A DNA stretch of 64,000 bases, taken from contig NZ_FQZQ01000008.1 in assembly GCF_900142085.1 (NCBI RefSeq), positions 1 through 64,000 on the forward strand, written 5' to 3'. The notes under the pieces are model-generated. The model was not told where the DNA came from. It did not search any database and saw nothing but the letters and a program-made list of their open reading frames with translations. Source of the stretch: Shimia gijangensis. GTDB taxonomy: Bacteria; Pseudomonadota; Alphaproteobacteria; Rhodobacterales; Rhodobacteraceae. A program made the translations under genes and the position numbers. Below are positions 26,255-36,368 of this stretch, in pieces. The first letter of the stretch is position 1, and each line of letters begins with the position of its first letter.

Positions 26255-29200
26255 TCAAGTCACCCCGCCCAAAAGCGCGGCGTTTCCGCCCGCTGCTGTT
26301 GTGTCGACACAGACGTGGCGTTCTCCGATGGCTCGCGCGCGATCCGGCAGACCTGTGAGCAACGGCAGGATCGGGCCTCGGCGCCGCGAGAGGGCTTGCT
26401 CGCAAGCTTGAGCAATGCCCGTCTCTCCCCACCATAAAGCGCCTGAGAACCCTTGCAGCGTTGTCAGGTCTTTGGGGTCGATTTGTCCGGTCGCCTGAAT
26501 GGCCACACCACCAAGGTTTGCAATTGTGCTGGCTTGCTCGGCGGCGGCCTCTGCTCCGGGGCCGAGACACAGAACTGGTGGTCGGGCGAAGGTGGTCAAC
26601 CGATTGGATTCACCGGTCGGGCCCGGCAGTGACACTGTCACGGTTTGCGTATCGGTCAGGGTTGTGTCGATCAACGCTTGCAAATCGCCTGCGGACATAG
26701 ATCTGTCCCAATGTCCCGAGCCCTGGTTTTTCACTGCCAAAAAGCGCCCCATATAGTTTGGTCCACCCGCCTTAGGGCCGGTTCCAGAAAGGCCCTCTCC
26801 GCCAAAGGGTTGCGATCCGACAATCGCGCCAATCTGGTTTCGATTCACATAGATATTTCCCGCATGAATGCGGTCCGAGACATGTTGAACGCGATCGTCA
26901 ATTCGGGTTTGCAGGCCGAACGTCAGGCCGTAACCGGTTGCATTGATCGCATCTATCACCTCGTCCAATTCGTCTGACCGGAAGGTTGCAACATGCAAGA
27001 CTGGACCAAAAATTTCACGCTCCAGATCGGCAATGCCATTCACTCGGATCAGGGTGGGTGCTATGAAAGTGCCTGTTTGTGGCACATCCATTTGAAACAT
27101 CACGCGCCCCTCGGATTGAGCCTGCGCAATATGGTTCGCAATGCCAGATTGAGCCGTGATATCAATGACTGGCCCGCTGTCTGTGCGCAATTCCCACGGA
27201 TCGCCTACATGCAACTCCTTCATCGCACCTGTCAGCATTTCGATCAGACCGTCCGCGATATCCTCTTGTACGTAAAGGCATCTGAGAGCTGAACAGCGCT
27301 GGCCAGCTGATTGAAACGCGCTTTCGATGATTGCTGTGACGGCCTGCTCCGGCAGGGCCGTGGAATCCACGATCATCGCGTTCAGCCCACCGGTTTCAGC
27401 AATCAGGGGCGCGCCCGGGGCAAGATTATCGGCCATAGAGGCGCGAATTTTCAATGCGGTGGCGGTTGATCCTGTAAAGGCCACGCCTTTGACACGTCGA
27501 TCCGACGTCAGCAGAGCACCTACGTCTCCTGCGCCGGGCAAGAGTTGCAAGGCTGTACGTGGCACTCCTGCTTCATGAAGCAATTTCACGGCCTCGTGCG
27601 CTATCAATGGCGTTTGTTCGGCGGGTTTGGCCAGAACGGCGTTACCTGTGGCCAGCGCGGCAGAAATCTGCCCTGTGAAGATTGCCAATGGAAAGTTCCA
27701 GGGGCTGATACAGGTGAAAGTTCCTGCAGGAGCGGCCTTGGGGGCATTTGCGGCGAAGTACCTGAGAAAATCTACCGCTTCGCGTAATTCGGCGACAGTG
27801 TCCAACTGAGTTTTACCGGCTTCTCTGGCCAAGAGGGCGAACAATGCGCCGAAGTTCTGTTCGTACAAATCTGCCGCTTTGTTCAGGATCACGCCGCGTT
27901 CTTTGCGAGAGGCCTCCCAAGGATGTGCCGAGGCCAAAGCGGTATCAACATCTTTTGCGCTGGCGGTTGCGACTGTGCCCGGCTGATCTGCGGGCAGCGC
28001 AGGATTCTGCACGGGCTGCGATTTGTTGGCATTGTTTGATCCAGCTATAAGCGGACCTGCCTGCCATGTATGGTTCAAAAAGGGTGCCCGGGCGGTTTCG
28101 ACCTGTTCGATTGTGGGGACATCGCGCAGATCGAAACCTTTTGAGTTTGGCCGCTCAGGCGCAAACAACTCTGGCCCGGTCGGAAGGTGCGTGTGCGGGT
28201 CATTCACGGTGTCAAACGGATCTCGGGCGACGTCTTCGGCTGGAACCTCTTCGTCAACAATCTGGTTCACAAAGGACGAGTTTGCTCCATTTTCCAAAAG
28301 GCGACGTACCAGATAGGCCAACAGATCGCGGTGTGCTCCAACCGGAGCATAGATGCGGCATCGAGTGTTTTGTTCGGTCAGGACAATGTCATGCAGTGAT
28401 TCACCCATGCCGTGCAAGCGTTGGAATTCATAGGAACAATTATCTTCGGCCATATCCAAAATAGCGGCAACGGTATGGGCGTTGTGGGTCGCGAACTGTG
28501 GATAGATTCGATCGGTCATGCCCAGTAGTTTGCGCGCGTTGGCGATGTAGGAAATGTCCGTGGAAGCCTTGTTGGTGAAGACCGGAAATCCGTCCACACC
28601 CAGAACTTGCGCGTTCTTGATCTCGGTGTCCCAATAGGCGCCTTTGACCAGCCGTACCATAATCTTACGATCCAGCTTTGTGGCCATCTCGTAAAGGGTG
28701 TCTAGCGCAGCGCCTGCCCGCTTGCTATAGGCCTGCACCACAACGCCAAAACCATCCCAACCGGCTAGCGCGGGCTCGGTCAGTACTGCGTCAATCACGT
28801 CGATCGAAAGTGACAGGCGATCGGCTTCTTCAGCATCGATGTTCAGCCCCATGCCTGCAGATTTCGCCAGCAACGCCAAAGACCGCAAACGCGGTACCAG
28901 TTCGTCCATGACACGGGTGCGATGCGCAATCTCATAGCGAGGATGCAGCGCAGACAGTTTGACGGATATGCCAGGGTTTTCGCGGATATCTGTGTTTGTG
29001 CAAGCAGAGGCAATTGCCGTGATGGCGCGTGAATAGGCCAGATGATACTTCATGGCGTCAGCATCGGTTTTGGCTGCTTCGCCCAACATATCATAGGAAT
29101 AGGTGTATCCCTTTTTCTCCATGTTTGCAGCGCGTTCCATGGCAGAAGTGATGCTTTCTCCCAGCACGAATTGTCGCCCCATCTCTTTCATGGCGCGACC

Positions 29201-29665
29201 CACGGCCGTGCGGATGACCGGTTCTCCAAGACGTTTTACGGCCCCGCGCAAGGAGCCGATCAAACCCGGTTCCCGGTCTTCGAGAACCTTACCGGTCAGC
29301 ATCAGAGCCCAAGTGGACGCGTTGACCAAAGACGAGGTGGACGCGCCGAGGTGACGTCCCCAGTCCGAAGGCGCAATCTTGTCTTCGATCAGGGCGTCGA
29401 TCGTTTCGGCGTCTGGCACTCTCAATAAGGCTTCGGCCAGACACATCAGGGCGATACCTTCATCTGTGGATAGGCCATACTCTGCCAAAAACACCTCCAT
29501 CAAACCGGGGTTGGTGGTGTCGCGAATGCCGCGCACAAGGTCTGCTGCCTGATCGCAAATGCGGGCACGATCTTCGGGGGACAGGGCTGCTTGCTGCGTC
29601 AGACGCTCCACAAGTCCGGTTTCATCGGCGTAAGTTGTGGTGTCGATCAAGGTGCGAGGGTTCAT
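26255..29665 (-). CDS. putA: Bifunctional proline dehydrogenase / P5C dehydrogenase (type-B PutA)
   Basis: This 1136-residue enzyme oxidises proline to glutamate in two steps with substrate channelling. The proline dehydrogenase barrel spans about 150-450 ([25 protein letters not shown]). The aldehyde dehydrogenase spans about 530-990, with the cofactor motif [10 protein letters not shown] and catalytic C791 in AGQRCSALR. About 140 further residues follow. There is no N-terminal ribbon-helix-helix DNA-binding domain, so it cannot repress itself, which fits the divergent PutR gene. The Met at 29665 opens the conserved part; the frame extends 12 codons further. Confidence 0.95.
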   Translation of the reverse strand: MNPRTLIDTTTYADETGLVERLTQQAALSPEDRARICDQAADLVRGIRDTTNPGLMEVFLAEYGLSTDEGIALMCLAEALLRVPDAETIDALIEDKIAPSDWGRHLGASTSSLVNASTWALMLTGKVLEDREPGLIGSLRGAVKRLGEPVIRTAVGRAMKEMGRQFVLGESITSAMERAANMEKKGYTYSYDMLGEAAKTDADAMKYHLAYSRAITAIASACTNTDIRENPGISVKLSALHPRYEIAHRTRVMDELVPRLRSLALLAKSAGMGLNIDAEEADRLSLSIDVIDAVLTEPALAGWDGFGVVVQAYSKRAGAALDTLYEMATKLDRKIMVRLVKGAYWDTEIKNAQVLGVDGFPVFTNKASTDISYIANARKLLGMTDRIYPQFATHNAHTVAAILDMAEDNCSYEFQRLHGMGESLHDIVLTEQNTRCRIYAPVGAHRDLLAYLVRRLLENGANSSFVNQIVDEEVPAEDVARDPFDTVNDPHTHLPTGPELFAPERPNSKGFDLRDVPTIEQVETARAPFLNHTWQAGPLIAGSNNANKSQPVQNPALPADQPGTVATASAKDVDTALASAHPWEASRKERGVILNKAADLYEQNFGALFALLAREAGKTQLDTVAELREAVDFLRYFAANAPKAAPAGTFTCISPWNFPLAIFTGQISAALATGNAVLAKPAEQTPLIAHEAVKLLHEAGVPRTALQLLPGAGDVGALLTSDRRVKGVAFTGSTATALKIRASMADNLAPGAPLIAETGGLNAMIVDSTALPEQAVTAIIESAFQSAGQRCSALRCLYVQEDIADGLIEMLTGAMKELHVGDPWELRTDSGPVIDITAQSGIANHIAQAQSEGRVMFQMDVPQTGTFIAPTLIRVNGIADLEREIFGPVLHVATFRSDELDEVIDAINATGYGLTFGLQTRIDDRVQHVSDRIHAGNIYVNRNQIGAIVGSQPFGGEGLSGTGPKAGGPNYMGRFLAVKNQGSGHWDRSMSAGDLQALIDTTLTDTQTVTVSLPGPTGESNRLTTFARPPVLCLGPGAEAAAEQASTIANLGGVAIQATGQIDPKDLTTLQGFSGALWWGETGIAQACEQALSRRRGPILPLLTGLPDRARAIGERHVCVDTTAAGGNAALLGGVT

Positions 29666-29703
29666 ATTAGGTGACTCCGGCTGTTTCGACCTATATATCA
29701 CTT

Positions 29704-29743
29704 AAAGTCAGGTCATTATTCCCGAAATGTGCAAAATGACTTT
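29704..29743. promoter_or_regulatory. Inverted repeats in the putA/putR promoter region
   Basis: Two nested inverted repeats occupy the AT-rich gap: AAAGTCA (29704-29710) with TGACTTT (29737-29743), and GTCATT (29712-29717) with AATGAC (29735-29740). Both are perfect. They lie between divergent putA and putR and are likely PutR binding sites, as Lrp-type activators bind such spaced repeats. Confidence 0.5.
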
Positions 29744-29772
29744 CCAGAATGGCCGAATTTGGGGGGAAATTG

Positions 29773-30249
29773 ATGCATAGTGATCAAGTAGGCTTGGATC
29801 GGTTTGACCGCGCGATTCTGGAAGTATTGGCCGGGGAAGGGCGAATTTCGGTCACCGAACTGGCCAAGCGCATTGGTTTGTCCAAAAGCCCAACGCAGGC
29901 GCGATTGCGTCGGCTTGAGGCCGAGGCTGTCATCACGGGCTATCAGGCTTTGATTGACCCGATCCGGCTGGGGTTGGACCATGTAGCTTTTGTTGAGGTG
30001 AAGCTGACGGACACGCGAGAGGTCGCATTGAAGGCTTTTAACCAGGCCGTTGCACAAGTTGCGGAAATTGAGCAGGCTCATATGATCGCCAGCAACTTCG
30101 ACTACCTTCTCAAAGTGCGCACACGCAGTATGGCGGCGTATCGCTCTGTTTTGGCGGAGAAAATCTCCACCTTACCGCATGTCTCCAGCACCTCGACCTA
30201 TGTGGCCATGCAGGCAGTAAAAGAAAGCGCTCTCGGGGATGTGACTTGA
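29773..30249 (+). CDS. putR: Lrp/AsnC-family regulator PutR
   Basis: This 158-residue protein has an N-terminal helix-turn-helix (about 5-60, RFDRAILEVLAGEGRISVTE then LSKSPTQARLRRLE) and a C-terminal RAM ligand domain (about 70-150). It is divergent from putA and is expected to activate it with proline, as PutR does in Rhodobacter and Agrobacterium. The Met at 29773 is chosen; an upstream Met at 29749 adds only eight residues. Confidence 0.92.
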   Translation: MHSDQVGLDRFDRAILEVLAGEGRISVTELAKRIGLSKSPTQARLRRLEAEAVITGYQALIDPIRLGLDHVAFVEVKLTDTREVALKAFNQAVAQVAEIEQAHMIASNFDYLLKVRTRSMAAYRSVLAEKISTLPHVSSTSTYVAMQAVKESALGDVT

Positions 30250-30280
30250 TCGAGCGGAAATCCGTGCCACTCTAACAGGC

Positions 30281-30844
30281 ATGAAGCACCTGATCCTTCC
30301 TCTTGTGATGGCCATGATGGGCGCACCTGTGCTGGCCTCGGAATGTCCTACTCCTCCGGACCATTCTGAGTCGCTGAATATGTTGATTGCCCAGGTTCAG
30401 AACGCCCCGGATGAGCACAGCGCGCGGCTGATTTTCAATGATATGTGGAGTTATTGGGCGGATGCGCCTGATGAGATTGCACAGGGTATTCTGGATCAGG
30501 GCATGCAAAAACGAGCGGCTTGGGATTTGTTGGGTGCACGCGAGGATTTTGACACCCTCGTCGCCTATTGTCCGCACTATGCCGAAGGTTTCAATCAACG
30601 CGCCTTTGTAAATTTCCTACGACAGGACTATGTGGCAGCGTTGCCCGATCTTGAGCGCGCGATTGATCTGTCCCCGCGCCATATTGGCGCTCTGTCCGGG
30701 CGTGCCATGGCTTTGATCGGATTGGGGCGGGATGCAGAAGCACAGGATGCGTTGGCCGAAGTGTTGGAGCTAAACCCATGGCTTCCGGAAAGGGGGCTGT
30801 TAAAAGCTCCACCATCGATGCAAAATCCGGGTGAGGAACTCTAA
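30281..30844 (+). CDS. Exported tetratricopeptide-repeat protein
   Basis: This 187-residue protein has a signal peptide, MKHLILPLVMAMMGAPVLA, with cleavage expected near residue 19, and a C-terminal pair of TPR-like helices (about 95-165, including YAEGFNQRAFVNFLRQDY and ALPDLERAIDLSPRHIGALS). It probably works in the periplasm as a protein-interaction module. The function is unknown. It follows putR by 31 bases but has no evident link to proline use. Confidence 0.8.
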   Translation: MKHLILPLVMAMMGAPVLASECPTPPDHSESLNMLIAQVQNAPDEHSARLIFNDMWSYWADAPDEIAQGILDQGMQKRAAWDLLGAREDFDTLVAYCPHYAEGFNQRAFVNFLRQDYVAALPDLERAIDLSPRHIGALSGRAMALIGLGRDAEAQDALAEVLELNPWLPERGLLKAPPSMQNPGEEL

Positions 30845-31054
30845 CCCAATCAAGTCTTTACACCTCGGAACAAGCGGCTATTGTCCGGCCATTCGATTTG
30901 ACTCTGCACAAAGGCGTGGAGAGAAATGGCGCGCACACAAGGCTTATTTCCTTGGGCCTGCCCAACAAACCGAGTAGGCAACAAGGCGTTGCAAAAACGA
31001 GTCGTTTTTTGGGCCACATGGCTTGGGAAGCCGAATTTGAAAACAACGCCAGTT

Positions 31055-31140
31055 GCGGGCGTGATGGAATGGTAGACATACCAGACTTAAAATCTGTTGG
31101 GCGTATGCCCGTGTGGGTTCGACTCCCACCGCCCGCACCA
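31055..31140 (+). tRNA. tRNA-Leu (anticodon TAA)
   Basis: This 86-base tRNA has a long variable arm, as expected for a leucine tRNA. The acceptor stem is GCGGGCG/CGCCCGC, the anticodon stem-loop is CCAGA-CTTAAAA-TCTG, the variable arm is TTGGGCGTATGCCC, the T arm is GTGGG-TTCGACT-CCCAC, and discriminator A is followed by an encoded CCA. TAA reads UUA and UUG codons. T-rich sequence follows directly and may end the transcript. Confidence 0.95.
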
Positions 31141-31440
31141 TTTTTCTTAATTTTTTCAATGAGATATTTGAATTTTGAGATTTATGACAGTCGACTATTC
31201 GTCGTGGATTCGATCGTTGACACGTATTCACAATTGTTTGGCCATATCGCAAATGCGGTTTTGCCGGGCAGGACCCAAATCGGGGGTGTAGCGACACACC
31301 CGAAGGGCCCTTTGTCCGGTCCGAGATTTTTATCCCGAGACGGCGTGCTGGGGACGCATAGGCCATTGATGACCTTCGGAAAAAGGAAAGGGGTTTCTCA
31401 TGTGGGAGGCCCCTTTTCTGATAGCGGCCCTCAAAGATAG
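31141..31440. other. 300-base gap between tRNA-Leu and metG
   Basis: No gene is supported here. The first ~20 bases are T-rich (tRNA 3' end). The last ~55 bases hold the metG terminator hairpin described separately. The middle shows no repeat or coding signal I can defend; open frames across it are antisense or read-through translations of the tRNA. Confidence 0.6.
31387..31417 (-). terminator. Rho-independent terminator of metG
   Basis: On the minus strand the stem AAAGGGGCCTC pairs with the AAACCCCTTT side (11 pairs, two G-T), followed by TTCCTTTTTCC. It lies 24 bases after the metG stop. The plus strand also has TTTT after the stem, so it may work in both directions. Confidence 0.65.
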
Positions 31441-33153
31441 CTAGTCGCGGGTTCCGGCAAAACGTTCTTGCCATTCCTCGCGTTCAGCATCGGCGATCTT
31501 ACAGAAAGTCACGTCCGGTACGGTAAAGGCATGTCCGGGCTGCAGCACCCCGAGTGCGGCGGGCACATCGTCAGGCCAGCTGTCATCCGAAGTCTGCATC
31601 GCGGCCATCAGCGTGTCTTTGGCGTCGGGAATAAAGGGCGACGACAGCACCGCATAAAGACGGATCAGGTTCAGCGCCAGGCGGATCTGCATGGCCGCAG
31701 TTTCAGGGTCAGTTTTAAAGACCGACCAGGGGGCGGCGTTTTGCAGATATTCATTGCCTGCCACCCAGATCGCCCGCAGCTCTTGCGCGGATTTGCGGAC
31801 CTCCATCGCGGTCATGTGGCCTTCGTAGGCGCGGATGCGGGTGGTCAGTTCAGCGATCAGTGCGGTTTCGGTGTCGCCGTAGGCGCCGCCTGCGGGCACC
31901 TCTTCGCCGAACTTGGAGCGGCAGAATTTGGTGACACGGCTGACGAAGTTGCCGAGCACATCGGCAAGGTCCTTGTTCACCGATTGCTGGAAGTTTTCCC
32001 ATGTGAACTCAGAATCGCTGCTTTCGGGGGCGTGGGACAACAGCCACCAGCGCCAGTAATCCGCAGGCAGGATCTCAAGCGCCTGATCCATGAACACACC
32101 GCGCCCGCGCGAGGTTGAGAACTGGCCGCCATCATAGTTCAGGTAGTTGAACGACTTGATGTAATCGACCAGCTTCCACGGCTCGCCCGACCCAAGGATG
32201 GTGGCGGGGAAGCTAAGTGTGTGGAAGGGCACGTTATCCTTGCCCATGAACTGGGTGTAGGTCACGTCATCTGCGCCCTTGTCGGTGCGCCACCAGCGTT
32301 GCCAGTCCGATCCTTTGCCTGCTTCTTCCCATTCCTGGCTGCAGGCGATGTATTCAATCGGCGCGTCGAACCAGACGTAGAACACCTTGCCTTCCATGCC
32401 GGGCCAGACGTCACCGTCCTTCATCACAGGCACGCCCCAGTCGAGGTCACGGGTGATGCCGCGATCCTGCAACCCATCGCCATCGTTCAGCCATTTGTTG
32501 GCGATCGAGGTGGTGAGAATGGGCCAGTCGGCCTTGGAGTCGATCCAGGATTGCAGCTTTTCGCGCATCTGGCTTTGGCACAGGAACAGGTGCTTGGTCT
32601 CGCGCTCTTCCAGATCGGTCGACCCTGAGATGGTCGAGCGTGGGTTGATCAAATCGGTGGGATCGAGCTGTTTGGTGCAGTTGTCGCACTGATCGCCGCG
32701 CGCATCCTCAAAGCCGCAGTTGGGACAGGTGCCCTCTATATAACGATCCGGCAAAAAGCGGCCATCGGCGTGCGAATACATTTGCTTTTCGCTGACTTCG
32801 CGGATCAGGCCCGCGTCATCCAGACGACCGGCGAAATGCTGGGTCAGGGCGTGGTTCTGAGGGCTGGACGAGCGGCCAAAGTGGTCGAACGACAAACGAA
32901 AACCATCAGCGATCTTGGACTGAATGCTGTGCATCTCGGCGCAATAGTCTGCGACCGGCTGACCGGCCTTGGCGGCGGCCAGTTCAGCGGGGGTGCCGTG
33001 CTCGTCTGTCGAGCACAAAAACAGCACCTCATTGCCGCGCGCGCGTTGATAGCGGGCGAACAGGTCCGCAGGCAGTTGGCTGCCCACAAGGTTGCCGAGA
33101 TGTTTGATGCCATTGATATAGGGAATGGCAGAAGTGATTAGGTGGCGCGCCAT
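31441..33153 (-). CDS. metG: Methionyl-tRNA synthetase
   Basis: This 570-residue class-I synthetase charges tRNA-Met. The HIGH motif appears as HLGN at 18-21 and the KMSKS loop as QFSTSR near 345. A zinc insertion has four cysteines, C143, C146, C156 and C159. There is no C-terminal EMAP-type tRNA-binding domain, so this is the short form. [12 protein letters not shown] is the usual N-terminus. It is transcribed toward tRNA-Leu and ends at the hairpin at 31387-31417. Confidence 0.95.
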   Translation of the reverse strand: MARHLITSAIPYINGIKHLGNLVGSQLPADLFARYQRARGNEVLFLCSTDEHGTPAELAAAKAGQPVADYCAEMHSIQSKIADGFRLSFDHFGRSSSPQNHALTQHFAGRLDDAGLIREVSEKQMYSHADGRFLPDRYIEGTCPNCGFEDARGDQCDNCTKQLDPTDLINPRSTISGSTDLEERETKHLFLCQSQMREKLQSWIDSKADWPILTTSIANKWLNDGDGLQDRGITRDLDWGVPVMKDGDVWPGMEGKVFYVWFDAPIEYIACSQEWEEAGKGSDWQRWWRTDKGADDVTYTQFMGKDNVPFHTLSFPATILGSGEPWKLVDYIKSFNYLNYDGGQFSTSRGRGVFMDQALEILPADYWRWWLLSHAPESSDSEFTWENFQQSVNKDLADVLGNFVSRVTKFCRSKFGEEVPAGGAYGDTETALIAELTTRIRAYEGHMTAMEVRKSAQELRAIWVAGNEYLQNAAPWSVFKTDPETAAMQIRLALNLIRLYAVLSSPFIPDAKDTLMAAMQTSDDSWPDDVPAALGVLQPGHAFTVPDVTFCKIADAEREEWQERFAGTRD

Positions 33154-33217
33154 GGTAACGTCCTCAGGTCGTGTGTTGAGGTTCGTCTAGCCGAAAGCCA
33201 CGCACAGTGCCAGAGGG

Positions 33218-34465
33218 TTAAGGGGCGTCTGTCCCGTTGTCATTGCGCTTTTCGCGCTGACGGCCCATCAGGCGGCCAATGGTGAACGAGGTGCGCGGCG
33301 CATAGACATAGCGGGTGATATTGCCCCCGGACGAGCGGACCCGCATCCGGCTCAGTCCAAACAGGATCAGCGCCGCATGCCCAACGGCAATCATGACGAA
33401 CAGCGCGCCGGGTCCGTACCAGCCAATGAGGTTCGAAGCAAAGACCGGCGCGGCGATGGCCCCAAGCGCGTAGAAAAACATCAGTGCCGCCGACAGTTCG
33501 ACCCGCTCTTCAGAGGTGGCAAAGTCATTTGCGTGCGCACTTGAGACCGAGAAGATCGGGAAAGAGACCAACCCGAAGAAGCCCGCGTTCAGCATCACCA
33601 GCGTGGTACCTGCAGCCCCCATGACAACCGTGGTGCCACAGGCCAGAACCGCTGCCGCCGACAGCCAGATCAGCACCCAGCGCCGGTCATATTTGTCGGC
33701 CAGCCAGCCGACGGGATATTGCGCCAGCGCGCCACCCAGCACAAAGGCCGACAGGAACCACGCAATCTGGGTCACCTCCAGCCCAACTTGGGTGCCATAG
33801 ACCGGCCCTATCATGCGGAAGCTGGCCGAGCTGAGTGCGGCGACGACCACGCCGGCGGCGGCCAGCGGAGATTTCTGCACCGCCAGCATCGGGCGCAGGC
33901 GCGGGGCGCTGGGGGTTTCGGGCTGGCTGGCCTTGGTCAGGGTCAGCGGCAGCAGGGCGGCGCAACAGATAATGGCCAAAAGGTTGTAGGACACGTAAGA
34001 GGCCGGCTCCAGAACCGAGATCACCATCTGGGCGGCCAGCGACGCGCCCATGTCGACGATCCGGTAGGTGCCCATGGCGCGGCCACGGGTCTCGTTGGTG
34101 ACTTTGGACTGTAGCCAGGCCTCGATCACTGTGTAGCATCCGGCGACACACAGGCCCGAGGCAACCCGCATCACGGCCCAGGCAATCGGGTCAACAATCA
34201 GGAAATGCGCCATCAGCCCGATCGAACCTGCGGCGGTAAAGGCGGCAAAGGCGCGTGAATGGCCAACCGTGCCCATCAGGCGCGGCGCCCACCAGCAGCC
34301 GATAAAAAAGCCAAGGAAATGCGCTGAGCCCAACATGCCGATCTGTGCGGTGCTGAACCCCAGCATGATCCCGGACAATGCATCCAGTGGCCCCACACCG
34401 CCGGTGGCCAGCTGCATAAGAATGACAGAGAGGAACAGGGCGGAGAATGAAATGATCATGCGCAT
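33218..34465 (-). CDS. MFS transporter (YcaD-like)
   Basis: This 415-residue protein has about twelve hydrophobic helices in two halves. The inter-helix motif GWLADKYDRRWVL near 245 is the MFS motif A. The general sequence resembles the YcaD group of major-facilitator proteins, whose substrates are unknown. A charged tail follows the last helix (RQREKRNDNGTDAP). It lies 91 bases downstream of imuA on the same strand and could be read from the SOS promoter. Confidence 0.87.
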   Translation of the reverse strand: MRMIISFSALFLSVILMQLATGGVGPLDALSGIMLGFSTAQIGMLGSAHFLGFFIGCWWAPRLMGTVGHSRAFAAFTAAGSIGLMAHFLIVDPIAWAVMRVASGLCVAGCYTVIEAWLQSKVTNETRGRAMGTYRIVDMGASLAAQMVISVLEPASYVSYNLLAIICCAALLPLTLTKASQPETPSAPRLRPMLAVQKSPLAAAGVVVAALSSASFRMIGPVYGTQVGLEVTQIAWFLSAFVLGGALAQYPVGWLADKYDRRWVLIWLSAAAVLACGTTVVMGAAGTTLVMLNAGFFGLVSFPIFSVSSAHANDFATSEERVELSAALMFFYALGAIAAPVFASNLIGWYGPGALFVMIAVGHAALILFGLSRMRVRSSGGNITRYVYAPRTSFTIGRLMGRQREKRNDNGTDAP

Positions 34466-34556
34466 AATGGGTCAACATCGCTGTCTTGGGGACAAGGGCT
34501 TGTGGTTATTCGACGTGAGCGCGTCGTTTTTGGCCCATTTTTGTGTTTTGTTGCGA

Positions 34557-35174
34557 TCAGGTCGAACAGATGGCCTCTGTGACCACAGGATGCGTTCGTG
34601 CTTTGTGGGGCAGGCCGCTCACCTGCCAGCTTTGGACCGGGGCGGTGCGGGCGCGCAGGCGGGTCAACTGCCAGCGGTTGTGCTCATTGTTGTGATCTGG
34701 TTCCATCTGCCAGCGTGTCTCGATCCCCGGTGCGCCCCCCGTCCCGGGCGTGAGCAGCAGCCCGGTGGGGGCGACCTTGCCCTCGGTGGCGCCGGTCTCG
34801 GCCGCCAGATGCATGCGCCGCACCGAGGTGAGACCGGGCGGGCCGGGAATATCGGCTACCACCAATGACACCGTGCCGGATCGCAGCACTTCTTCCGTGC
34901 ACCATAGCACGTCTTCAGGGCGTAGCGGTGAGATAAAAGTAAACCGTGCCGGGCTGGTAAAGTCAGCTATCCCATCCGGATTTAGCCGATGCGGGGTCCA
35001 GGACGGGGCAATCCAGAACACGGGACCTTCGGTCTGGGTGGCCAGCCACAAGGCAAAGGTCGCTCGTGCAGCACCGCAGACCTCGTGCAGACGGGCACGC
35101 GCCAGGTCAAGCCCCGGTGCCAGCTCCAGTTTGGGGCGATCCCGCCATGCTTTGCGATCCAAAAGATGTGTCAT
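34557..35174 (-). CDS. imuA: ImuA-like RecA-related SOS protein
   Basis: This 205-residue protein shows the ImuA pattern. LARARLHEVCGAARATFALWLA at the N-terminal side is written here as its key parts LHEVCG and ATFALWLA. RPEDVLWCTEEVLRSGTVSLV follows, with RPEDVLW and EEVLRSG as the conserved parts, then PPGLTSVRRMHLAAETG. ImuA works with ImuB and DnaE2 in mutagenic translesion synthesis. It is short for the family. A perfect GTTC-N7-GTTC LexA box lies 19 bases upstream. No imuB or dnaE2 follows; the next gene is an MFS transporter. Its role without those partners is uncertain. Confidence 0.78.
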   Translation of the reverse strand: MTHLLDRKAWRDRPKLELAPGLDLARARLHEVCGAARATFALWLATQTEGPVFWIAPSWTPHRLNPDGIADFTSPARFTFISPLRPEDVLWCTEEVLRSGTVSLVVADIPGPPGLTSVRRMHLAAETGATEGKVAPTGLLLTPGTGGAPGIETRWQMEPDHNNEHNRWQLTRLRARTAPVQSWQVSGLPHKARTHPVVTEAICST

Positions 35175-35192
35175 CGCGAAACATCTTATAGT

Positions 35193-35207
35193 GTTCTGTA
35201 TTTGTTC
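35193..35207. promoter_or_regulatory. LexA (SOS) box upstream of imuA
   Basis: GTTCTGTATTTGTTC matches the alphaproteobacterial LexA consensus GTTC-N7-GTTC exactly. It ends 19-33 bases upstream of the imuA start, where a core promoter should be. The divergent agmatinase start is 93 bases on the other side and is less likely to be controlled by it. Confidence 0.85.
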
Positions 35208-35299
35208 TCAATGTGTGCAGTCAAATTTCTCCTCTTGCCCATGATCTGAAAACCGCTCAGGCTGAAACCCGCAAGACAGGGTGATCACAGGAGAGACCA

Positions 35300-36259
35300 A
35301 TGTCCGGACATGGATATGAAAGCGGCAGGCTCAATCTGCCATTTGTAGGGATTTCGACCTTTGGCAAACGCGAATATGTCGCAGATTGGGATGCCATTGA
35401 CGCGGATGTTGCGGTTCTGGGCGCGCCTTATGATTTTGGCACACAGTGGCGTTCCGGTGCCCGGTTCGGCCCGCGCAGCGTACGAGAAGCCTCGACCCTG
35501 TTCAGCTTTGGTCACGCAGGTGCCTATGACCACGAAGATGATGCCACCTACCTGCCCAGCGACGTACGGATCGTCGACATAGGCGATGCCGATATTGTGC
35601 ACACGGATACCATGCGCAGTCACGCCAACATTGAAACCGGCGTGCGGGCGATCCTCAGCGCTGGGGCCATGCCGGTGGTGGTCGGAGGCGATCATTCGAT
35701 CAACATTCCCTGCATCAATGCCTTTGATGATCAGGGCGATATCCACATACTGCAAATCGATGCCCATCTGGATTTTGTCGACGAACGCCACGGCGTGCGC
35801 TTTGGCCATGGCAATCCGATGCGCCGGGCCGCTGAGAAACCTTACGTGACTGGCCTTACTCAGGTTGGTATCCGCAACGTCTCATCCACCGCCAAAGAGG
35901 GCTACGAGGCCGCGCGCGCCATGGGTAGTGAAATCCTATCGGTGCGCCAAGCCCGCGAGCTTGGCCCGCAAGGCGTAATCAACTGCATTCCAGAAGGGGC
36001 GAGGGTCTATGTCACGATCGACATTGACGGGTTTTGTCCCTCCATAGCGCCGGGTACCGGTACCCCCAGCCACGGCGGCTTTTTATATTACGATGTGCTG
36101 GAAATTATGCAGACACTGGCCAATCGGCACGACGTGGTCGGCATTGATCTGGTCGAAGTCGCGCCGGACTATGATCCAACCGGGGGCACGTCCATCCTTG
36201 CTGCACAAATCCTGCTCAACACATTGGGGTTTATCTTTCACGCCCGCAGTTTGCGCTGA
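35300..36259 (+). CDS. speB: Agmatinase / ureohydrolase family protein
   Basis: This 319-residue Mn2+-dependent ureohydrolase has all metal-binding segments: GGDHS with H132, DAHLD at 154-158, and DIDGFCPSIAPGTGTP starting at D241. It would split agmatine into putrescine and urea. Related enzymes act on guanidinobutyrate or other guanidines, so the substrate is not settled. AGGAG precedes the ATG. No arginine decarboxylase or polyamine gene is nearby. Confidence 0.85.
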   Translation: MSGHGYESGRLNLPFVGISTFGKREYVADWDAIDADVAVLGAPYDFGTQWRSGARFGPRSVREASTLFSFGHAGAYDHEDDATYLPSDVRIVDIGDADIVHTDTMRSHANIETGVRAILSAGAMPVVVGGDHSINIPCINAFDDQGDIHILQIDAHLDFVDERHGVRFGHGNPMRRAAEKPYVTGLTQVGIRNVSSTAKEGYEAARAMGSEILSVRQARELGPQGVINCIPEGARVYVTIDIDGFCPSIAPGTGTPSHGGFLYYDVLEIMQTLANRHDVVGIDLVEVAPDYDPTGGTSILAAQILLNTLGFIFHARSLR

Positions 36260-36368
36260 CATCCCGTTTCACCATTTCAAAAATACTCCGGGGTGAGTGC
36301 CGCCTTTGGATCCCAAATGCGATGTGAGGGACCGCGCCCCTTTTCCCAATTTCACAGGACCACTATAC

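Noticed and set aside
30898-31440. Plus-strand frame of 180 residues, and a minus-strand frame at 30944-31474, across tRNA-Leu
   Set aside because: Both are read-through translations of the tRNA gene: DGMVDIPDLKSVG and GVEPTRAYAQQ are well-known artefacts of tRNA-Leu sequence.
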